Shown: positions 9,238 through 17,405 of the stretch, piece by piece
Position numbering within the stretch: the stretch's first letter is position 1
How the letters are laid out: every line of letters starts with the position of its first letter
Assembly: GCF_026342835.1 (NCBI RefSeq)
Contig: NZ_JAPEMI010000002.1
Span: 1,550,001-1,614,000, forward strand
Direction: 5' to 3'
Source of the DNA: Streptomyces sp. NBC_00154
GTDB lineage: Bacteria > Actinomycetota > Actinomycetes > Streptomycetales > Streptomycetaceae
Length of the DNA stretch: 64,000 nucleotides
Translations under genes and position numbers: made by a program
Notes under the pieces: model-generated
Database searches by the model: none
Seen by the model: only the letters and a program-made list of their open reading frames with translations
What the model was told of the DNA's origin: nothing

Positions 9238-9290
9238 AGCCCTGACGTTCAGGGCTGGCAACTCCCCTCACTGGGGGAGCGGGGCCAGCC
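9238..9290. repeat. Consecutive strong hairpins downstream of 8717-9130
   Basis: AGCCCTGA/TCAGGGCT (9238-9245 with 9249-9256) is immediately followed, with a 4-base overlap, by a compound hairpin. Its outer stem is GGCTGGC with GCCAGCC (9253-9259 with 9284-9290) and its inner stem is CTCCCC with GGGGAG (9262-9267 with 9274-9279). The first and second structures are mutually exclusive. No T-tract follows. It may act as a terminator or be a mobile palindrome. The following 312 bp to 9602 hold no gene I can support. Confidence 0.45.
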
Positions 9291-9602
9291 GTGTACGCCC
9301 GGGACGGCTCCGAGGTCGTCACGAATCCCAGCGCGGCGGAACTGCGCGGTACGTGGCGGTGGGACTTCGAGGACTCTATGCGCAAGATCCTTCGCACCGG
9401 TCGTTGAGCGACGTATTGGCCTGCAGGCGCAGACAGTTGCTCGGGCTTGGGGGAGGGATGAGGACTCCGTCCGCGAGGCGTTCGCTGAGGCTCACGCGGG
9501 CGCGCTCCGGATTTGCTCCCTCAACTCCGAGGCCGGGACAGCCCGTGAGTCCCCGCTCCGCCCTGGTCTTGATGTGGCACGCGGGTTGATCGCAAGCGGG
9601 CG

Positions 9603-9989
9603 TCAGACGAAGGGCATTGACTCGACCCATTTGGCGCGCCAGGCGGGCGGAGTGAACGGATCCGCGAAGTACTGGGTCTCGTGGACGACCTTGCCGTCGC
9701 GGAATTCCATAATGCTGATGGTGGATGCGGGTTTCCCATCGTAGTCGATCACATATTCGGTGATCCAAAGATCCCCGCTGCCGAGAATTCGACGGATGGT
9801 GAAGGTGAGCTTGGCAGGATGGTTTGAGCGCAGCGCCTGGAGATTGCGGCGGCCGTGGATGCGCTCACCCGACTGGGGATAGTCGGTGATGACATCGTCG
9901 TGATAGATCTCGTGCTCGACGTCTTGGTCGCCGGCAGCAGATGCTGCCCAATGCCGGTCCAGCGCCGCTCGGGTCTCCTGGTCTCCCAT
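9603..9989 (-). CDS. SnoaL-like / NTF2-fold protein
   Basis: The product is 128 residues. It begins MGDQETRAALDRHWAASAAG and continues EIYHDDVITDYPQSGERIHG, the standard opening of SnoaL-like polyketide-cyclase/ester-cyclase relatives: a helix, then a strand with Asp-rich turn and a GR(x)N motif (HGRRNLQALR). The end, IMEFRDGKVVHETQYFADPF, fits the beta sheet that closes the NTF2 cone. Such proteins are small stress or secondary-metabolism enzymes or ligand carriers; the substrate cannot be told. The ATG at 9989 has GGAGGG 6 bases upstream, and a longer frame to 10172 lacks similarity. A second relative lies at 11887-12309. Confidence 0.8.
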   Translation of the reverse strand: MGDQETRAALDRHWAASAAGDQDVEHEIYHDDVITDYPQSGERIHGRRNLQALRSNHPAKLTFTIRRILGSGDLWITEYVIDYDGKPASTISIMEFRDGKVVHETQYFADPFTPPAWRAKWVESMPFV

Positions 9990-10133
9990 TGCGTTCCCTC
10001 CGATCGCAGAGGTATCGGACGAGAATCCATCCGGTCTGCCAGCCTTGGGAATCAGAGTAACCCCGGCAGCGGTGGCCGACACGTGCACTGTTGCGCCGTC
10101 TACGGGGTCTATCGAATGCGCGGTCACAGTCAG

Positions 10134-10155
10134 AGATCTACTTTCGATACACGCC
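10134..10155. repeat. 22-bp direct repeat, copy 1
   Basis: The sequence starting AGATCTACTTTCGATACA is identical at all 22 positions to 11730-11751. Read on the plus strand, both copies encode IYFRYTP, and copy 2 is followed at once by a stop codon. They may be the preserved 3' end of the same mobile gene. Confidence 0.6.
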
Positions 10156-10174
10156 CTACTCGCCCAAGACAACG

Positions 10175-10205
10175 AAAGGGGCTCCGAATGTCCGAGGCCC
10201 TTTTC
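10175..10205. terminator. Candidate intrinsic terminator
   Basis: AAAGGG (10175-10180) pairs with CCCTTT (10198-10203), with CTC/GAG pairing inside, followed on the plus strand by TTTTCC. On the minus strand the mirrored structure also ends in a short U-run, so it could work in both directions. No intact gene ends immediately here. Confidence 0.4.
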
Positions 10206-10424
10206 CTTAGGCCTTGCCTGGCTCGGGCGTTATCCCCGTGACCGAAGGCGTAGCGGATCGATTCACCTGACCTGTGGTCAGACGCGGTCGTGGTCCCCGC
10301 GGCTGCCTTGTTCTTGATGTGGGTGCGCTGCCTGGAGCGCGGTGGCGACACCCCTGCCAAGCCGTCCCCCCGACGAGGTCGACGGGGAGGACGGCGAGAC
10401 CTTCGTCGGGTCCCCCCGGAAATC

Positions 10425-10800
10425 CCACGAGGACCTGCCTCTGGCGCTACACCACCTCTACCGAGGGGCTGCGGAGTGCTCCGCGTGGCCCTCGCCGAGT
10501 ACCTCCCCCTCCCCTCCATCAAGGCCGTGAAGGGGGTGCTGGACGGGGCCGGTATGCCCTTCCGCCTCGGGGTGCGAACACCGGCCGGGGAATGGGCCCG
10601 GCGCCCACCACCACGAGGAGGGGCCCCAGGGGGAGGGTTGGTGCAGGCCAAAGCCAACGCCAACAACGCCGCCAGGCCCCCGGAGAGGAGTTGAGTGCAT
10701 ACCGCACCGAGTGGACGCGGGAGGGGCTGGAGAGGGGCACCGGATTGTCCCGGACACCGACCGGGGTTAGCTGCCTGGAAGATCGAATTCCGCCGCACCG
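10425..10800 (+). pseudogene. Degenerate coding remnant, family not recognised
   Basis: The plus strand reads as pieces of a protein in shifting frames: LPLPSIKAVKGVLDGAGMPF then RLGVRTPAGEW (about 10500-10590), a KANANNAARPPE segment (about 10648-10690), and finally LAAWKIEFRRTD before a stop near 10805. The pieces look like one gene with several indels, in a style I associate with streptomycete plasmid or prophage proteins, but I cannot name it. Long open frames on the other strand here have no coherent content. Confidence 0.25.
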
Positions 10801-10905
10801 ACTGAACTCGAACAGCACTCTCGGTTTGTGATCCGGTGCGTTCCGTGGCTAATGGAACGGAAGGTCCGTCATGATGGGAAGTGTTCTGGAATGAAGGAGG
10901 GAACG

Positions 10906-11145
10906 ATGTACGCCTGCCGGCGCACCCAGTGCCGCACGACCTCGCCGACGGTCGTCACGCGCCACGGCCTCAACGAGGAGTGGACCAAGCGCCGGCGCTT
11001 CTTCCACGGCGGCCACGTCGCCGACGGCGAGCAGGTGATGGAGCCGGACAAGTTCAACGTCTTCGACGTCCCCCGGGAGCGGTGGGTCGTCGGCACGCTG
11101 ATGATCGTCGTCATCCTGACCGGCATCCTGTCCCGCTTGCTCTAG
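10906..11145 (+). CDS. Small protein with single C-terminal membrane helix
   Basis: The product is 79 residues, with a basic N-terminal half (MYACRRTQCRTTSP, TRHGLNEEWTKRRRFFHGG) and a C-terminal transmembrane helix (RWVVGTLMIVVILTGILSRL). It should sit in the membrane with the N-terminus inside. AAGGAGG lies a few bases before the ATG at 10906, which fixes the start; a nearby upstream ATG at 10891 overlaps that ribosome site. No family is recognised. It precedes another small membrane-anchored gene at 11354, and the two could be functionally linked, though 208 bp separate them. Confidence 0.6.
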   Translation: MYACRRTQCRTTSPTVVTRHGLNEEWTKRRRFFHGGHVADGEQVMEPDKFNVFDVPRERWVVGTLMIVVILTGILSRLL

Positions 11146-11353
11146 CGGCCCCCGTACGCTCCCCGCCGTAGACTTATGAAGGGAGCTTGAGCCTTGCCAG
11201 ACGTCCCGTTCAGGCCCCCGCGAGATTGATCCCGCCAGGTGTGGGATTGGAGTTTCCCACGGCTCCGGCCATCGTGGGCTCTCTCTCCAATGAGCGGAAG
11301 CCCCTGCCTCGCTTTGTGAGCGGTGGAATCCTCTCAGGAAGGACGTGGGCCAG

Positions 11354-11683
11354 ATGAGCCACCTTGTGAGCCAGGTGCCCATCAGTGACATCACAGTGGC
11401 CGCTTCGGCTGTGCGCTGGATTTTCCCCGTCTGCATAGCGGTGGTCGTAGTCGCTGTTCTGCTTGGCCTCGTCTGGTGGGACGCGCGCCGTCGGTCTCAG
11501 GCACGACAGCAGGCCGAGCGTTCCTCCGGAAGCCGGCGGTCTTTTCACGGCGAAAACGTGAGGGATGTAGATGATTTCGGAGAAGGTCTCAGCCCATATG
11601 AGATCAACCGGCCCTCTTCGACAAGGGACGTACCCAAGGATGACAACGGTGGGGCTTTTGGCAGTGGAGGACCTGGCGGCTGA
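11354..11683 (+). CDS. DUF6479-like single-pass membrane protein
   Basis: The 109-residue product has one strong membrane helix near residues 21-42 (IFPVCIAVVVVAVLLGLVWW). A basic stretch (DARRRSQARQQ) follows, then a polar tail with DDFGEGLSPYEI. The helix-WW-RRR-linker-(S/T)PYE/QL arrangement is the pattern I associate with DUF6479, a streptomycete-specific family of unknown function. The ATG at 11354 is preferred over the GTG at 11345 because GGAAGGA would overlap the latter. Expression probably depends on its own promoter. Confidence 0.6.
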   Translation: MSHLVSQVPISDITVAASAVRWIFPVCIAVVVVAVLLGLVWWDARRRSQARQQAERSSGSRRSFHGENVRDVDDFGEGLSPYEINRPSSTRDVPKDDNGGAFGSGGPGG

Positions 11684-11729
11684 CGGGTCGGCGACATCGG
11701 CGGCACTTGCCGAGATCGTCACGCGGTCA

Positions 11730-11751
11730 AGATCTACTTTCGATACACGCC
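11730..11751. repeat. 22-bp direct repeat, copy 2
   Basis: This copy is identical to 10134-10155. Here the plus-strand reading VKIYFRYTP is followed directly by TAG, which suggests a gene 3' end brought in with a mobile element; no intact upstream frame remains. Confidence 0.6.
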
Positions 11752-11886
11752 GTAGGAGGTCACGGCAGCGGCTGTCAGGGAGCTGACGAGCGATGGACCG
11801 ATGTCTCTGCTCTGCCCGACCTGGTAGTGGGCACGTTCCATGACAGCGAGGTTCCGTGGCAGTGGCCGCAAGACGGGCTGATCGTC

Positions 11887-12309
11887 TCACCGCCCTGAGG
11901 TGCTCGTCAGCTGTTGGTACAGCTCCCAGGTGGCGCGTTCCACCCAGTTGTGCTGCAGCTTGCCGTCCTCGCGCACCGCCCAGACGGCCGTACCACTGAA
12001 GGAGATCGGCCGCCCGTCGGGCTCGGTGCCCAGAAGCCCATTGTTCCTCCCGCGCACGATCCACCGTGACGCCACCCGGCTCCCGTCCTCGTTCTGAAAG
12101 GACTCGACGACCTCGAGCCTCAGATCGTGGACCTGGTCCAGGAAGGCGGCGACCCACGACTTGAATTTCTCGCGGCCTTCGATGGATCCGCCGGGGTTGG
12201 TGATGACGAAGTCCTCGACGACAAAGTCGTCGATCTTGTCGGGGTTGTGGCCGTTCCAAACCTCCTCCCAGAACGCTTCGACGATCTCCACGGAGTTCCT
12301 TCGTGCCAC
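11887..12309 (-). CDS. SnoaL-like ester-cyclase family protein
   Basis: The product is 140 residues. It shows the NTF2-fold pattern of SnoaL-like proteins: VEIVEAFWEEVWNGHNPDKI, then DDFVVEDFVITNPGGSIEGR, then EKFKSWVAAFLDQVHDLRLE. The end, FSGTAVWAVREDGKLQHNWVER, is the WVE close common to ester cyclases. It probably acts on a small hydrophobic substrate, or none may be known. The start is the GTG at 12309, read from GTGGCACGAAGG, with a GGAGAG ribosome site just upstream. It shares only fold-level similarity with 9603-9989 and is transcribed alone. Confidence 0.8.
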   Translation of the reverse strand: MARRNSVEIVEAFWEEVWNGHNPDKIDDFVVEDFVITNPGGSIEGREKFKSWVAAFLDQVHDLRLEVVESFQNEDGSRVASRWIVRGRNNGLLGTEPDGRPISFSGTAVWAVREDGKLQHNWVERATWELYQQLTSTSGR

Positions 12310-12377
12310 GGGGACTCTCCAGACCTCTGAGCATGCGCTACTTCCAAAACACGCCTTGGTCCCAGTCTGGCGCGGGC

Positions 12378-12433
12378 GGGACAGCCCTGACTCCTTCCGG
12401 ATGTCGGGACAGCCCTGACTCCTTCCGGATGTA
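12378..12433. repeat. 28-bp tandem duplication
   Basis: The unit beginning GGGACAGCCCTGACTCCTTC occurs twice head to tail (12378-12405, 12406-12433) with one mismatch. It begins with GGGACAGCCC, the complement of the GGGCTGTCCC seen at 8601. It lies between two minus-strand genes. Confidence 0.7.
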
Positions 12434-12444
12434 CAGGGCCTACG

Positions 12445-12654
12445 TCACACCGCTTCGTACCGGTGGGCCGGGCCGCCGCGCCATTCGATCCACTGCGGGT
12501 CGTCGAGGCAATGCTCGGCGTCGTAGATGCCGGCACGCCGGAGGAGTTCGATCAGGGCGTGGTCGTCGTGGACGAGGCCGGCCATCTCATCGTTGATGGT
12601 GACCACCCGGCCACCGGCCGGTGCAGAGCGGTGCACGACTATCGGGGTACTCAT
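12445..12654 (-). CDS. Small conserved-looking hypothetical protein
   Basis: The product is 69 residues: MSTPIVVHRSAPAGGRVVTI, followed by a helical acidic core (HDDHALIELLRRAGIYDAE) and a Trp-rich close (DPQWIEWRGGPAHRYEA). The compact, ungapped sequence with GC-rich third positions looks like one of the many short streptomycete proteins of unknown role. The start at 12654 (ATG) is preferred over an upstream GTG-initiated version. The 28-bp duplication lies just downstream of its stop codon. Confidence 0.55.
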   Translation of the reverse strand: MSTPIVVHRSAPAGGRVVTINDEMAGLVHDDHALIELLRRAGIYDAEHCLDDPQWIEWRGGPAHRYEAV

Positions 12655-12898
12655 CCGTCCAGAGTGCACCAGGCTCCTGATCGCAGCATCCCGAGCTCAG
12701 GGCTGCCGTCGCCCGTCTGACTGACGGATATTTTTGTCCCTACTTGCACGGACTGGTTATAGGTACTCCTGCCGCCCGGTCTACGCAAGTCTCAGCGGCT
12801 GACCGCGACCGGGCGGCGATCCCGCCCCCTTCGGGGAACGGGGCGGTCTGAACCGCCCCGGTTCGAATAGAGACTCGATTCCATGTAAGGATTGAGTC

Positions 12899-13225
12899 AT
12901 GGCACGCCCCTCCTCCTATCCCCTTGAGCTGCGCAAACGAGCGGTCCGCATGGTCGCCGAGGTCCGCGGTGATTACCCGAACGAGTCGGCCGCGCTGAAG
13001 ACGGTCGCCCAGAAACTCGGCATCGGCTCGGCCGAGACCCTGCGGAACTGGGTCAAGCAGGACGAGATCGACTCCGGTCGGCGGCCCGGCACGACGTCGG
13101 AGGAGTCCGCGGCGATGAAGGCCCTGAAGAAGGAGAACGCCGAACTCCGCCGCGCGAACGACATCTTGAAAGCCGCGGCAAGTTTCTTCGCGGCCGAGCT
13201 CGACCGGCCACACACACGCTCGTAG
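12899..13225 (+). CDS. IS3-family transposase, OrfA
   Basis: The product is 108 residues. It has the N-terminal helix-turn-helix that binds the element ends (YPLELRKRAVRMVAEVRGDY, VAQKLGIGSAETLRNWVKQD) and a C-terminal leucine-zipper-like coiled coil (KALKKENAELRRANDILKAA) for OrfA/OrfAB assembly. It stops at 13225 after LDRPHTRS. The catalytic frame continues in the -1 frame, so fusion by programmed -1 frameshifting near 13180-13215 is expected, as elsewhere in the family. Confidence 0.92.
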   Translation: MARPSSYPLELRKRAVRMVAEVRGDYPNESAALKTVAQKLGIGSAETLRNWVKQDEIDSGRRPGTTSEESAAMKALKKENAELRRANDILKAAASFFAAELDRPHTRS

Positions 13226-13278
13226 CGTTCATCGACGAGCACCGGGCCCGCTTCGGCGGTGTCGAGCCGATCTGCCGC

Positions 13279-14151
13279 GTGCTCACCGAGCACGATTGCA
13301 AGATCGCCCCTTCCACCTACTACGCCCACCACAAGCGGCTGGCCGAGCCGTCCGCGAGGACCGTGCGCGACGCCGGGCTGAAAGAGAAGATCAAGGAGAT
13401 CTACGCGTCCAACTACCGCGTCTACGGGGCGAGGAAGATCTGGCGCGAGCTGAACCGCCAGGACATCCCGGTGGCCCGCTGCGCGGTCGAGCGGCTGATG
13501 CGCGAGCTGAACATCGCCGGCGCGGTGCGCGGCAAGAGGGTCATCACCACGATCCCGGACGAGAAGGCCGAGCGGGCACCGGACCGCGTCGAGCGCGACT
13601 TCGTCGCCGAGGCGCCCAACCGCACCTGGGTCGCGGACTTCACCCACGTGGCGACCTGGGCGGGCGTCGTCTACGTCGCCTTCGTCGTGGATACCTTTTC
13701 ACGTCGCATCGTGGGCTGGTCCGCCTCCACATCGAAGGAGACCCAGCTCGTCCTGGACGCGCTGGAGATGGCACTGTGGCAACGCGACCGCGACCAACAC
13801 CCGTATACGCACGGCGAGTTGATCCATCACTCCGATGCCGGGTCGCAATACACGAGTTTCCGTCTCGCCGAGCACCTGGATGCCGCCGGTCTCGCGGCGA
13901 GCATCGGTTCCGTCGGGGACGCACTGGACAACGCCCTGATGGAATCGACCATCGGTCTCTACAAAACCGAGTTGATCAAGCCGCAACGGCCCTGGAAGAC
14001 GCTCTCCCAGGTCGAGCTGGCCACCGCCGAATGGGTCGACTGGTACTGCCACCGGCGCCTCCACGGTGAAATAGGCCACGTCCCGCCCGTCGAGTACGAG
14101 AACAACTACTACCTCGCGACCACGAAACCCCAGGTCACAACCGCTATCTGA
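13279..14151 (+). CDS. IS3-family transposase, OrfB (integrase core)
   Basis: The product is 290 residues from a GTG at 13279, but the -1 frame is already open at about 13201 (LVAFIDEHRARFGGVEPICR), so the natural product is the OrfAB fusion. The rve-type DDE core is complete: TWVADFTHVATWAGVVYVAF carries the first Asp, LIHHSDAGSQYTSFRLAEHL the second, and NALMESTIGLYKTELIK the Glu. The end, LHGEIGHVPPVEYE, is typical. No disruption is seen, so the element should be transposition competent. Confidence 0.92.
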   Translation: MLTEHDCKIAPSTYYAHHKRLAEPSARTVRDAGLKEKIKEIYASNYRVYGARKIWRELNRQDIPVARCAVERLMRELNIAGAVRGKRVITTIPDEKAERAPDRVERDFVAEAPNRTWVADFTHVATWAGVVYVAFVVDTFSRRIVGWSASTSKETQLVLDALEMALWQRDRDQHPYTHGELIHHSDAGSQYTSFRLAEHLDAAGLAASIGSVGDALDNALMESTIGLYKTELIKPQRPWKTLSQVELATAEWVDWYCHRRLHGEIGHVPPVEYENNYYLATTKPQVTTAI

Positions 14152-14219
14152 GCTCTCTACCGAACCCGGGGCGGTTCAGTCTGGCCTGTGGGGCGGGCGG
14201 GGGTTTCGTCAGGCCGCGT

Positions 14220-14353
14220 CGACGGACAGCTTGAAGGGGCGCCCCACTCTGCATCTCGCGCACGTCTTCGGCATGGACGAAAAGGCCGCCATCCGTTACG
14301 CGGAGTCGGCACGCGTGCTTGTGGCTGAGGCTGCCGAGCAGCGATCGCAGTGA
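14220..14353 (+). pseudogene. C-terminal remnant of a tyrosine site-specific integrase
   Basis: One open frame reads LKGRPTLHLAHVFGMDEKAA, then IRYAESARVLVAEAAEQRSQ and a stop at 14351. The HLAxVFGxDEKTAIRYAxxAR ending is typical of streptomycete integrase-like proteins that lie within genomic islands. Everything upstream, including the catalytic Arg-His-Tyr region, is missing up to the IS3 right end 40 bp away. The IS3 insertion or a linked deletion may have removed it. Confidence 0.5.
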
Positions 14354-14395
14354 AACTCGCTCGACCGGTTACCTCCTTGAAGAGACCCTGTGGGC

Positions 14396-14941
14396 ATGGA
14401 GTTTTTCTGTTACCACCGCGACCGGCCCGGCTCCGTGGAGTTGCGCGACGAGCTGCTGGAAGAGCATTGGTCCTATATGGACCGGTACGCGAAAGAGATG
14501 ATCGTCCGGGGCCCGACCCTCGCCGGAGACACACCCACCGGCAGCGTGCACATCGTCGATCTGCCCGATCCCGCCGCCGCCCGGGCGTTTGCCTTCGACG
14601 AGCCCGGCTACCAGGCCGGCGTGTACCGGGACGTGCTGGTGCGACGGTGGCGCAACGTGCTGGGGCGCACCATGTGGGACTTCCCCGGCGGCCGGACCGG
14701 TGGCAACCGGTACCTGGTGCTCGGCCTCGGCACGGGGCCTGCTGCCGACCTCGCGGTGCCGCCCGACCGGGACGAGCTGATCGGCTACGGACCGCTGCTG
14801 TCCGATGACGGCGCCACCTGGCTGGGTACTGCGGCGTTGGTCCGGGCGCCGGACCCGGACACTGCGCGCGCCATCCTGACCGCGGACCGGTACGCCGACA
14901 TCGAGGTGCACAACTGGCAGTTCGGCGGGCGGCCGTCATGA
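14396..14941 (+). CDS. YciI-family protein (tandem halves)
   Basis: The 181-residue product opens MEFFCYHRDRPGSVELRDEL and contains EEHWSYMDRYAKEMIVRGPT, the YCII-type ferredoxin-like fold with its conserved His and Asp. The second half (DELIGYGPLLSDDGATWLGT and DPDTARAILTADRY) repeats the same pattern, so the protein is probably two fused YciI units. Family members are small stress or dehalogenase-like enzymes of uncertain chemistry. The start could be the ATG at 14396 or the GTG at 14390. The ribosome site is weak. It lies between the integrase remnant and two unusual hairpins. Confidence 0.75.
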   Translation: MEFFCYHRDRPGSVELRDELLEEHWSYMDRYAKEMIVRGPTLAGDTPTGSVHIVDLPDPAAARAFAFDEPGYQAGVYRDVLVRRWRNVLGRTMWDFPGGRTGGNRYLVLGLGTGPAADLAVPPDRDELIGYGPLLSDDGATWLGTAALVRAPDPDTARAILTADRYADIEVHNWQFGGRPS

Positions 14942-15010
14942 CCCGAGGACGTCCAGGCCGATGTCACGCCGAAGCCCTTCGGATCGTTCGGCATCCTCGT
15001 GTTTCACCCG

Positions 15011-15092
15011 AACCCACGGGCACGTCTGCCTGACGCACACCGGTGGGCCGTGGGTTAGTGCTGAAGGACCTTCGGTTTCCCTGAACCCACGG
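15011..15092. repeat. Three-part inverted repeat able to form alternative stems
   Basis: AACCCACGG occurs at 15011-15019 and again at 15084-15092, with its complement CCGTGGGTT between them at 15048-15056. The central copy can pair with either outer copy but not both. The inner loop also holds GAAGGACCTTC. It lies in the 433-bp gap before the prolyl oligopeptidase gene. It resembles a leader-type switch, but no ligand motif is recognisable. Confidence 0.4.
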
Positions 15093-15250
15093 GGATCATG
15101 GGCCCGGAGTCCCATCTCAGACACCAGCCGAAAAGTGGCAGTCGGGACTTCGTGACCTCGGTCCGGGCTGCCCCTCCTGTGCCTTCGGCGTACACCACGT
15201 TCCTGGTTGGCGCGGCGAGCGCCGGCCAGCCGGAGCGGCCTTGGTGGTGG

Positions 15251-15292
15251 CCATCCAGTACGTCCAGTACGCCCAGCGGACGTACCGGATGG
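15251..15292. repeat. Long hairpin upstream of prolyl oligopeptidase
   Basis: Arms CCATCCAGTACGTCC (15251-15265) and GGACGTACCGGATGG (15278-15292) pair at 14 of 15 positions around a 12-base loop. It lies 83 bp before the start codon at 15375, so it could be an operator or part of the mRNA leader. No T-tract follows. Confidence 0.5.
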
Positions 15293-15374
15293 CATCACAG
15301 CCGAGAGTGCACGTCCGGCCATTGGGTCGATGTGGTCTCACCGCGCGCTCCGGGCCTGCACAATTTGGCTTGTG

Positions 15375-17405
15375 ATGGATGACGACCCGTACCTGTGGCT
15401 GGAAGACGTTGAGGGTGAGGCCGCGCTCGAGTGGGTGGCCGAGCGGAACGCCGAGACGGAGGCCGCGCTGGCTGTCGGCGCCGGGTTCGCTTCCCTGAAG
15501 GAACGCCTGCGGGAGGTGTTGGACGCACCGGAACGTATCCCTTACACCACCCGTCGCGGAGTGTTCCTTTACAACTTCTGGCGGGACGCCGAGCACGTGC
15601 GTGGTGTGTGGCGGCGTACGACGCTGGAGCAGTACCGCAAGGATGCTCCGGAGTGGGAGGTCCTTCTCGACGTCGACGCGCTTGCTGCCGCGGAGGGCGA
15701 GAAGTGGGTGTGGGCCGGTGCGCGGGTCCGCCATCCCGATTACGACCGGGCACTGGTGTCTCTGTCGCGCGACGGGGGTGATGCCGTTGTGGTCCGCGAG
15801 TTCGACCTCGCCACTGGGGCTTTTGTCGAGGGCGGGTTCCAGGTGAGGGAGGCGAAGACGTGGATCGGCTGGATCGACGCCGACACCGTCTTCATCGGCA
15901 CGGACTTGGGGCCGGGCTCGCTGACCGACGCCGGCTATCCGCGCACGGTTCGCAGGTGGCGACGCGGCACGCCGTTGGAGGAAGCCGCCCTGGTCTTCGA
16001 GGCCGAGACGGGAGATGTGTCGACCCGGGGCTGGCGCGACACCACACCGGGTTTCGAGCGGGACTTCGTCGGCCGGTCGCTGGACTTCTTCCGCAGCGAG
16101 GTGTACCTCCTGACCCCCGACGCCACGCTCGTCAGGATCGACGTTCCCGACGACGCCACTACCTCTGTCCATCGGCAGCATCTGATCGTCACCTTGAAGT
16201 CCGACTGGCTCGGACAGAGGGCGGGCTCTCTGCTGGCGTTCGACTTCGACGCTTTCCTGGCGGGCGACCGCTCCGCGGAGGTGCTGTTCACCCCGGATGA
16301 GCGAACGGCTCTGGCCGGGCACTCATGGACCCGCCACCATCTGATCCTGGAGACGATGCGCGACGTCAGCACCCGCATCGAGGTCCTCACCCCCACCCCC
16401 GTCGGTGGGTGGGCACGCAAGCCGCTCGCGGACGTCCCGGCGCTGTCCGCCGTCACTGTCGTGGACACGGACCCGGACATCTCCGACGAGTACTTCCTGG
16501 ACGTGTCAGGGTTCTTGCAGCCCTCCACCCTCTACCACGGGCAGATCGGCGCCGACACGGAGATCCTCAAGCAGGCTCCGGCCCGCTTCGACACGGCCGG
16601 TCTGGCGGCGGAGCAGTTCTTCGCGACCTCTCAGGACGGCACGCGGGTGCCGTACTTCGTGATCGGCGCCGACCGTTCCCCCACCGGCCCCGGCCCCGCC
16701 CTGCTCTACGGCTACGGCGGCTTCGAGGTCTCCCTCACCCCCTTCTACGACGCGGTGACGGGACGGGCGTGGCTGGAGCGCGGCGGCACCTACGTGATCG
16801 CGAACATCCGAGGTGGCGGCGAGTTCGGACCGGACTGGCACCAGGCCGCGCTCGGCGCGGACCGGCCGCGCGCCTTCGAGGACTTTGCGGCCGTCGCCGC
16901 AGACCTCGTCGCGCGGGGCATCACCACCCCGGCCATGCTGGGTGCCGCAGGGGGCAGCAACGGCGGCCTGCTCATGGGCGCGATGGTCACCCGCTACCCG
17001 CAGCTGTTCGGCGCGATCGTCGCTCAGGTACCGCTGCTGGACATGCTTCGCTTCCATAAGCTCCTCGCCGGCGCGTCCTGGATCGCCGAGTACGGCAACC
17101 CGGACAACGAGGCCGATCGCCCCCACCTCCGTACGCTCTCCGCCTACCACCAGCTCAGCGCAGACCAGGCCTACCCGCCGGTGCTTCTGACGACCTCCAC
17201 CCGTGACGACCGCGTCCACCCCGGCCATGCCCGCAAAGCGGCCGCACGGCTGCGCGAACTCGGCCACCCGGTCCTGCTCCACGAGAACACCGGCGGTGGC
17301 CACGCGGGCGCCAGCGACAACGAACAGTCCGCCCACAACAACGCCCTGATGCATACCTTCTTCTGGCGGCACCTCGCACAACCGGTGCCGCCCGCCGTCG
17401 GCTGA
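15375..17405 (+). CDS. Prolyl oligopeptidase family serine peptidase (S9A)
   Basis: The product is 676 residues, the usual size for S9A peptidases. The N-terminal part, opening DDDPYLWLEDVEGEAALEWV, forms the beta-propeller lid with the VR(H)PDYDRALVSLSRDGGDA style. The C-terminal alpha/beta hydrolase domain has the nucleophile elbow GAAGGSNGGLLMGAM (Ser about 528). The acid Asp is in TSTRDDRVHPGHARKAA and the His in ENTGGGHAGASDNEQ. It cleaves short peptides after proline in the cytosol. The ATG at 15375 is chosen because it begins the conserved opening; a longer frame to 15207 has no family match. It is probably monocistronic. Confidence 0.92.
   Translation: MDDDPYLWLEDVEGEAALEWVAERNAETEAALAVGAGFASLKERLREVLDAPERIPYTTRRGVFLYNFWRDAEHVRGVWRRTTLEQYRKDAPEWEVLLDVDALAAAEGEKWVWAGARVRHPDYDRALVSLSRDGGDAVVVREFDLATGAFVEGGFQVREAKTWIGWIDADTVFIGTDLGPGSLTDAGYPRTVRRWRRGTPLEEAALVFEAETGDVSTRGWRDTTPGFERDFVGRSLDFFRSEVYLLTPDATLVRIDVPDDATTSVHRQHLIVTLKSDWLGQRAGSLLAFDFDAFLAGDRSAEVLFTPDERTALAGHSWTRHHLILETMRDVSTRIEVLTPTPVGGWARKPLADVPALSAVTVVDTDPDISDEYFLDVSGFLQPSTLYHGQIGADTEILKQAPARFDTAGLAAEQFFATSQDGTRVPYFVIGADRSPTGPGPALLYGYGGFEVSLTPFYDAVTGRAWLERGGTYVIANIRGGGEFGPDWHQAALGADRPRAFEDFAAVAADLVARGITTPAMLGAAGGSNGGLLMGAMVTRYPQLFGAIVAQVPLLDMLRFHKLLAGASWIAEYGNPDNEADRPHLRTLSAYHQLSADQAYPPVLLTTSTRDDRVHPGHARKAAARLRELGHPVLLHENTGGGHAGASDNEQSAHNNALMHTFFWRHLAQPVPPAVG

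Larger units (their letters stand above)
12849..14178 (+). mobile_element. Complete IS3-family insertion sequence
   Basis: Inverted ends begin TGAACCGCCCCGG (12849) and its complement CCGGGGCGGTTCA (ending 14178), with further matching TTCG and AGAGA inside. GTC directly precedes the left end and GTC directly follows the right end, a 3-bp target duplication normal for IS3. The 1,330-bp interior carries the two overlapping transposase frames, so the element looks intact and recent. Confidence 0.9.

Noticed and set aside
8597..9397. 266-codon minus-strand frame
   Set aside because: It covers the complement of the 8717-9130 gene and the hairpins; the content is incoherent.
11210..12334. 374-codon open frame on the minus strand
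   Set aside because: It overlaps the well-supported NTF2-like gene in another frame and spans a repeat and a membrane-protein gene; no homology pattern.
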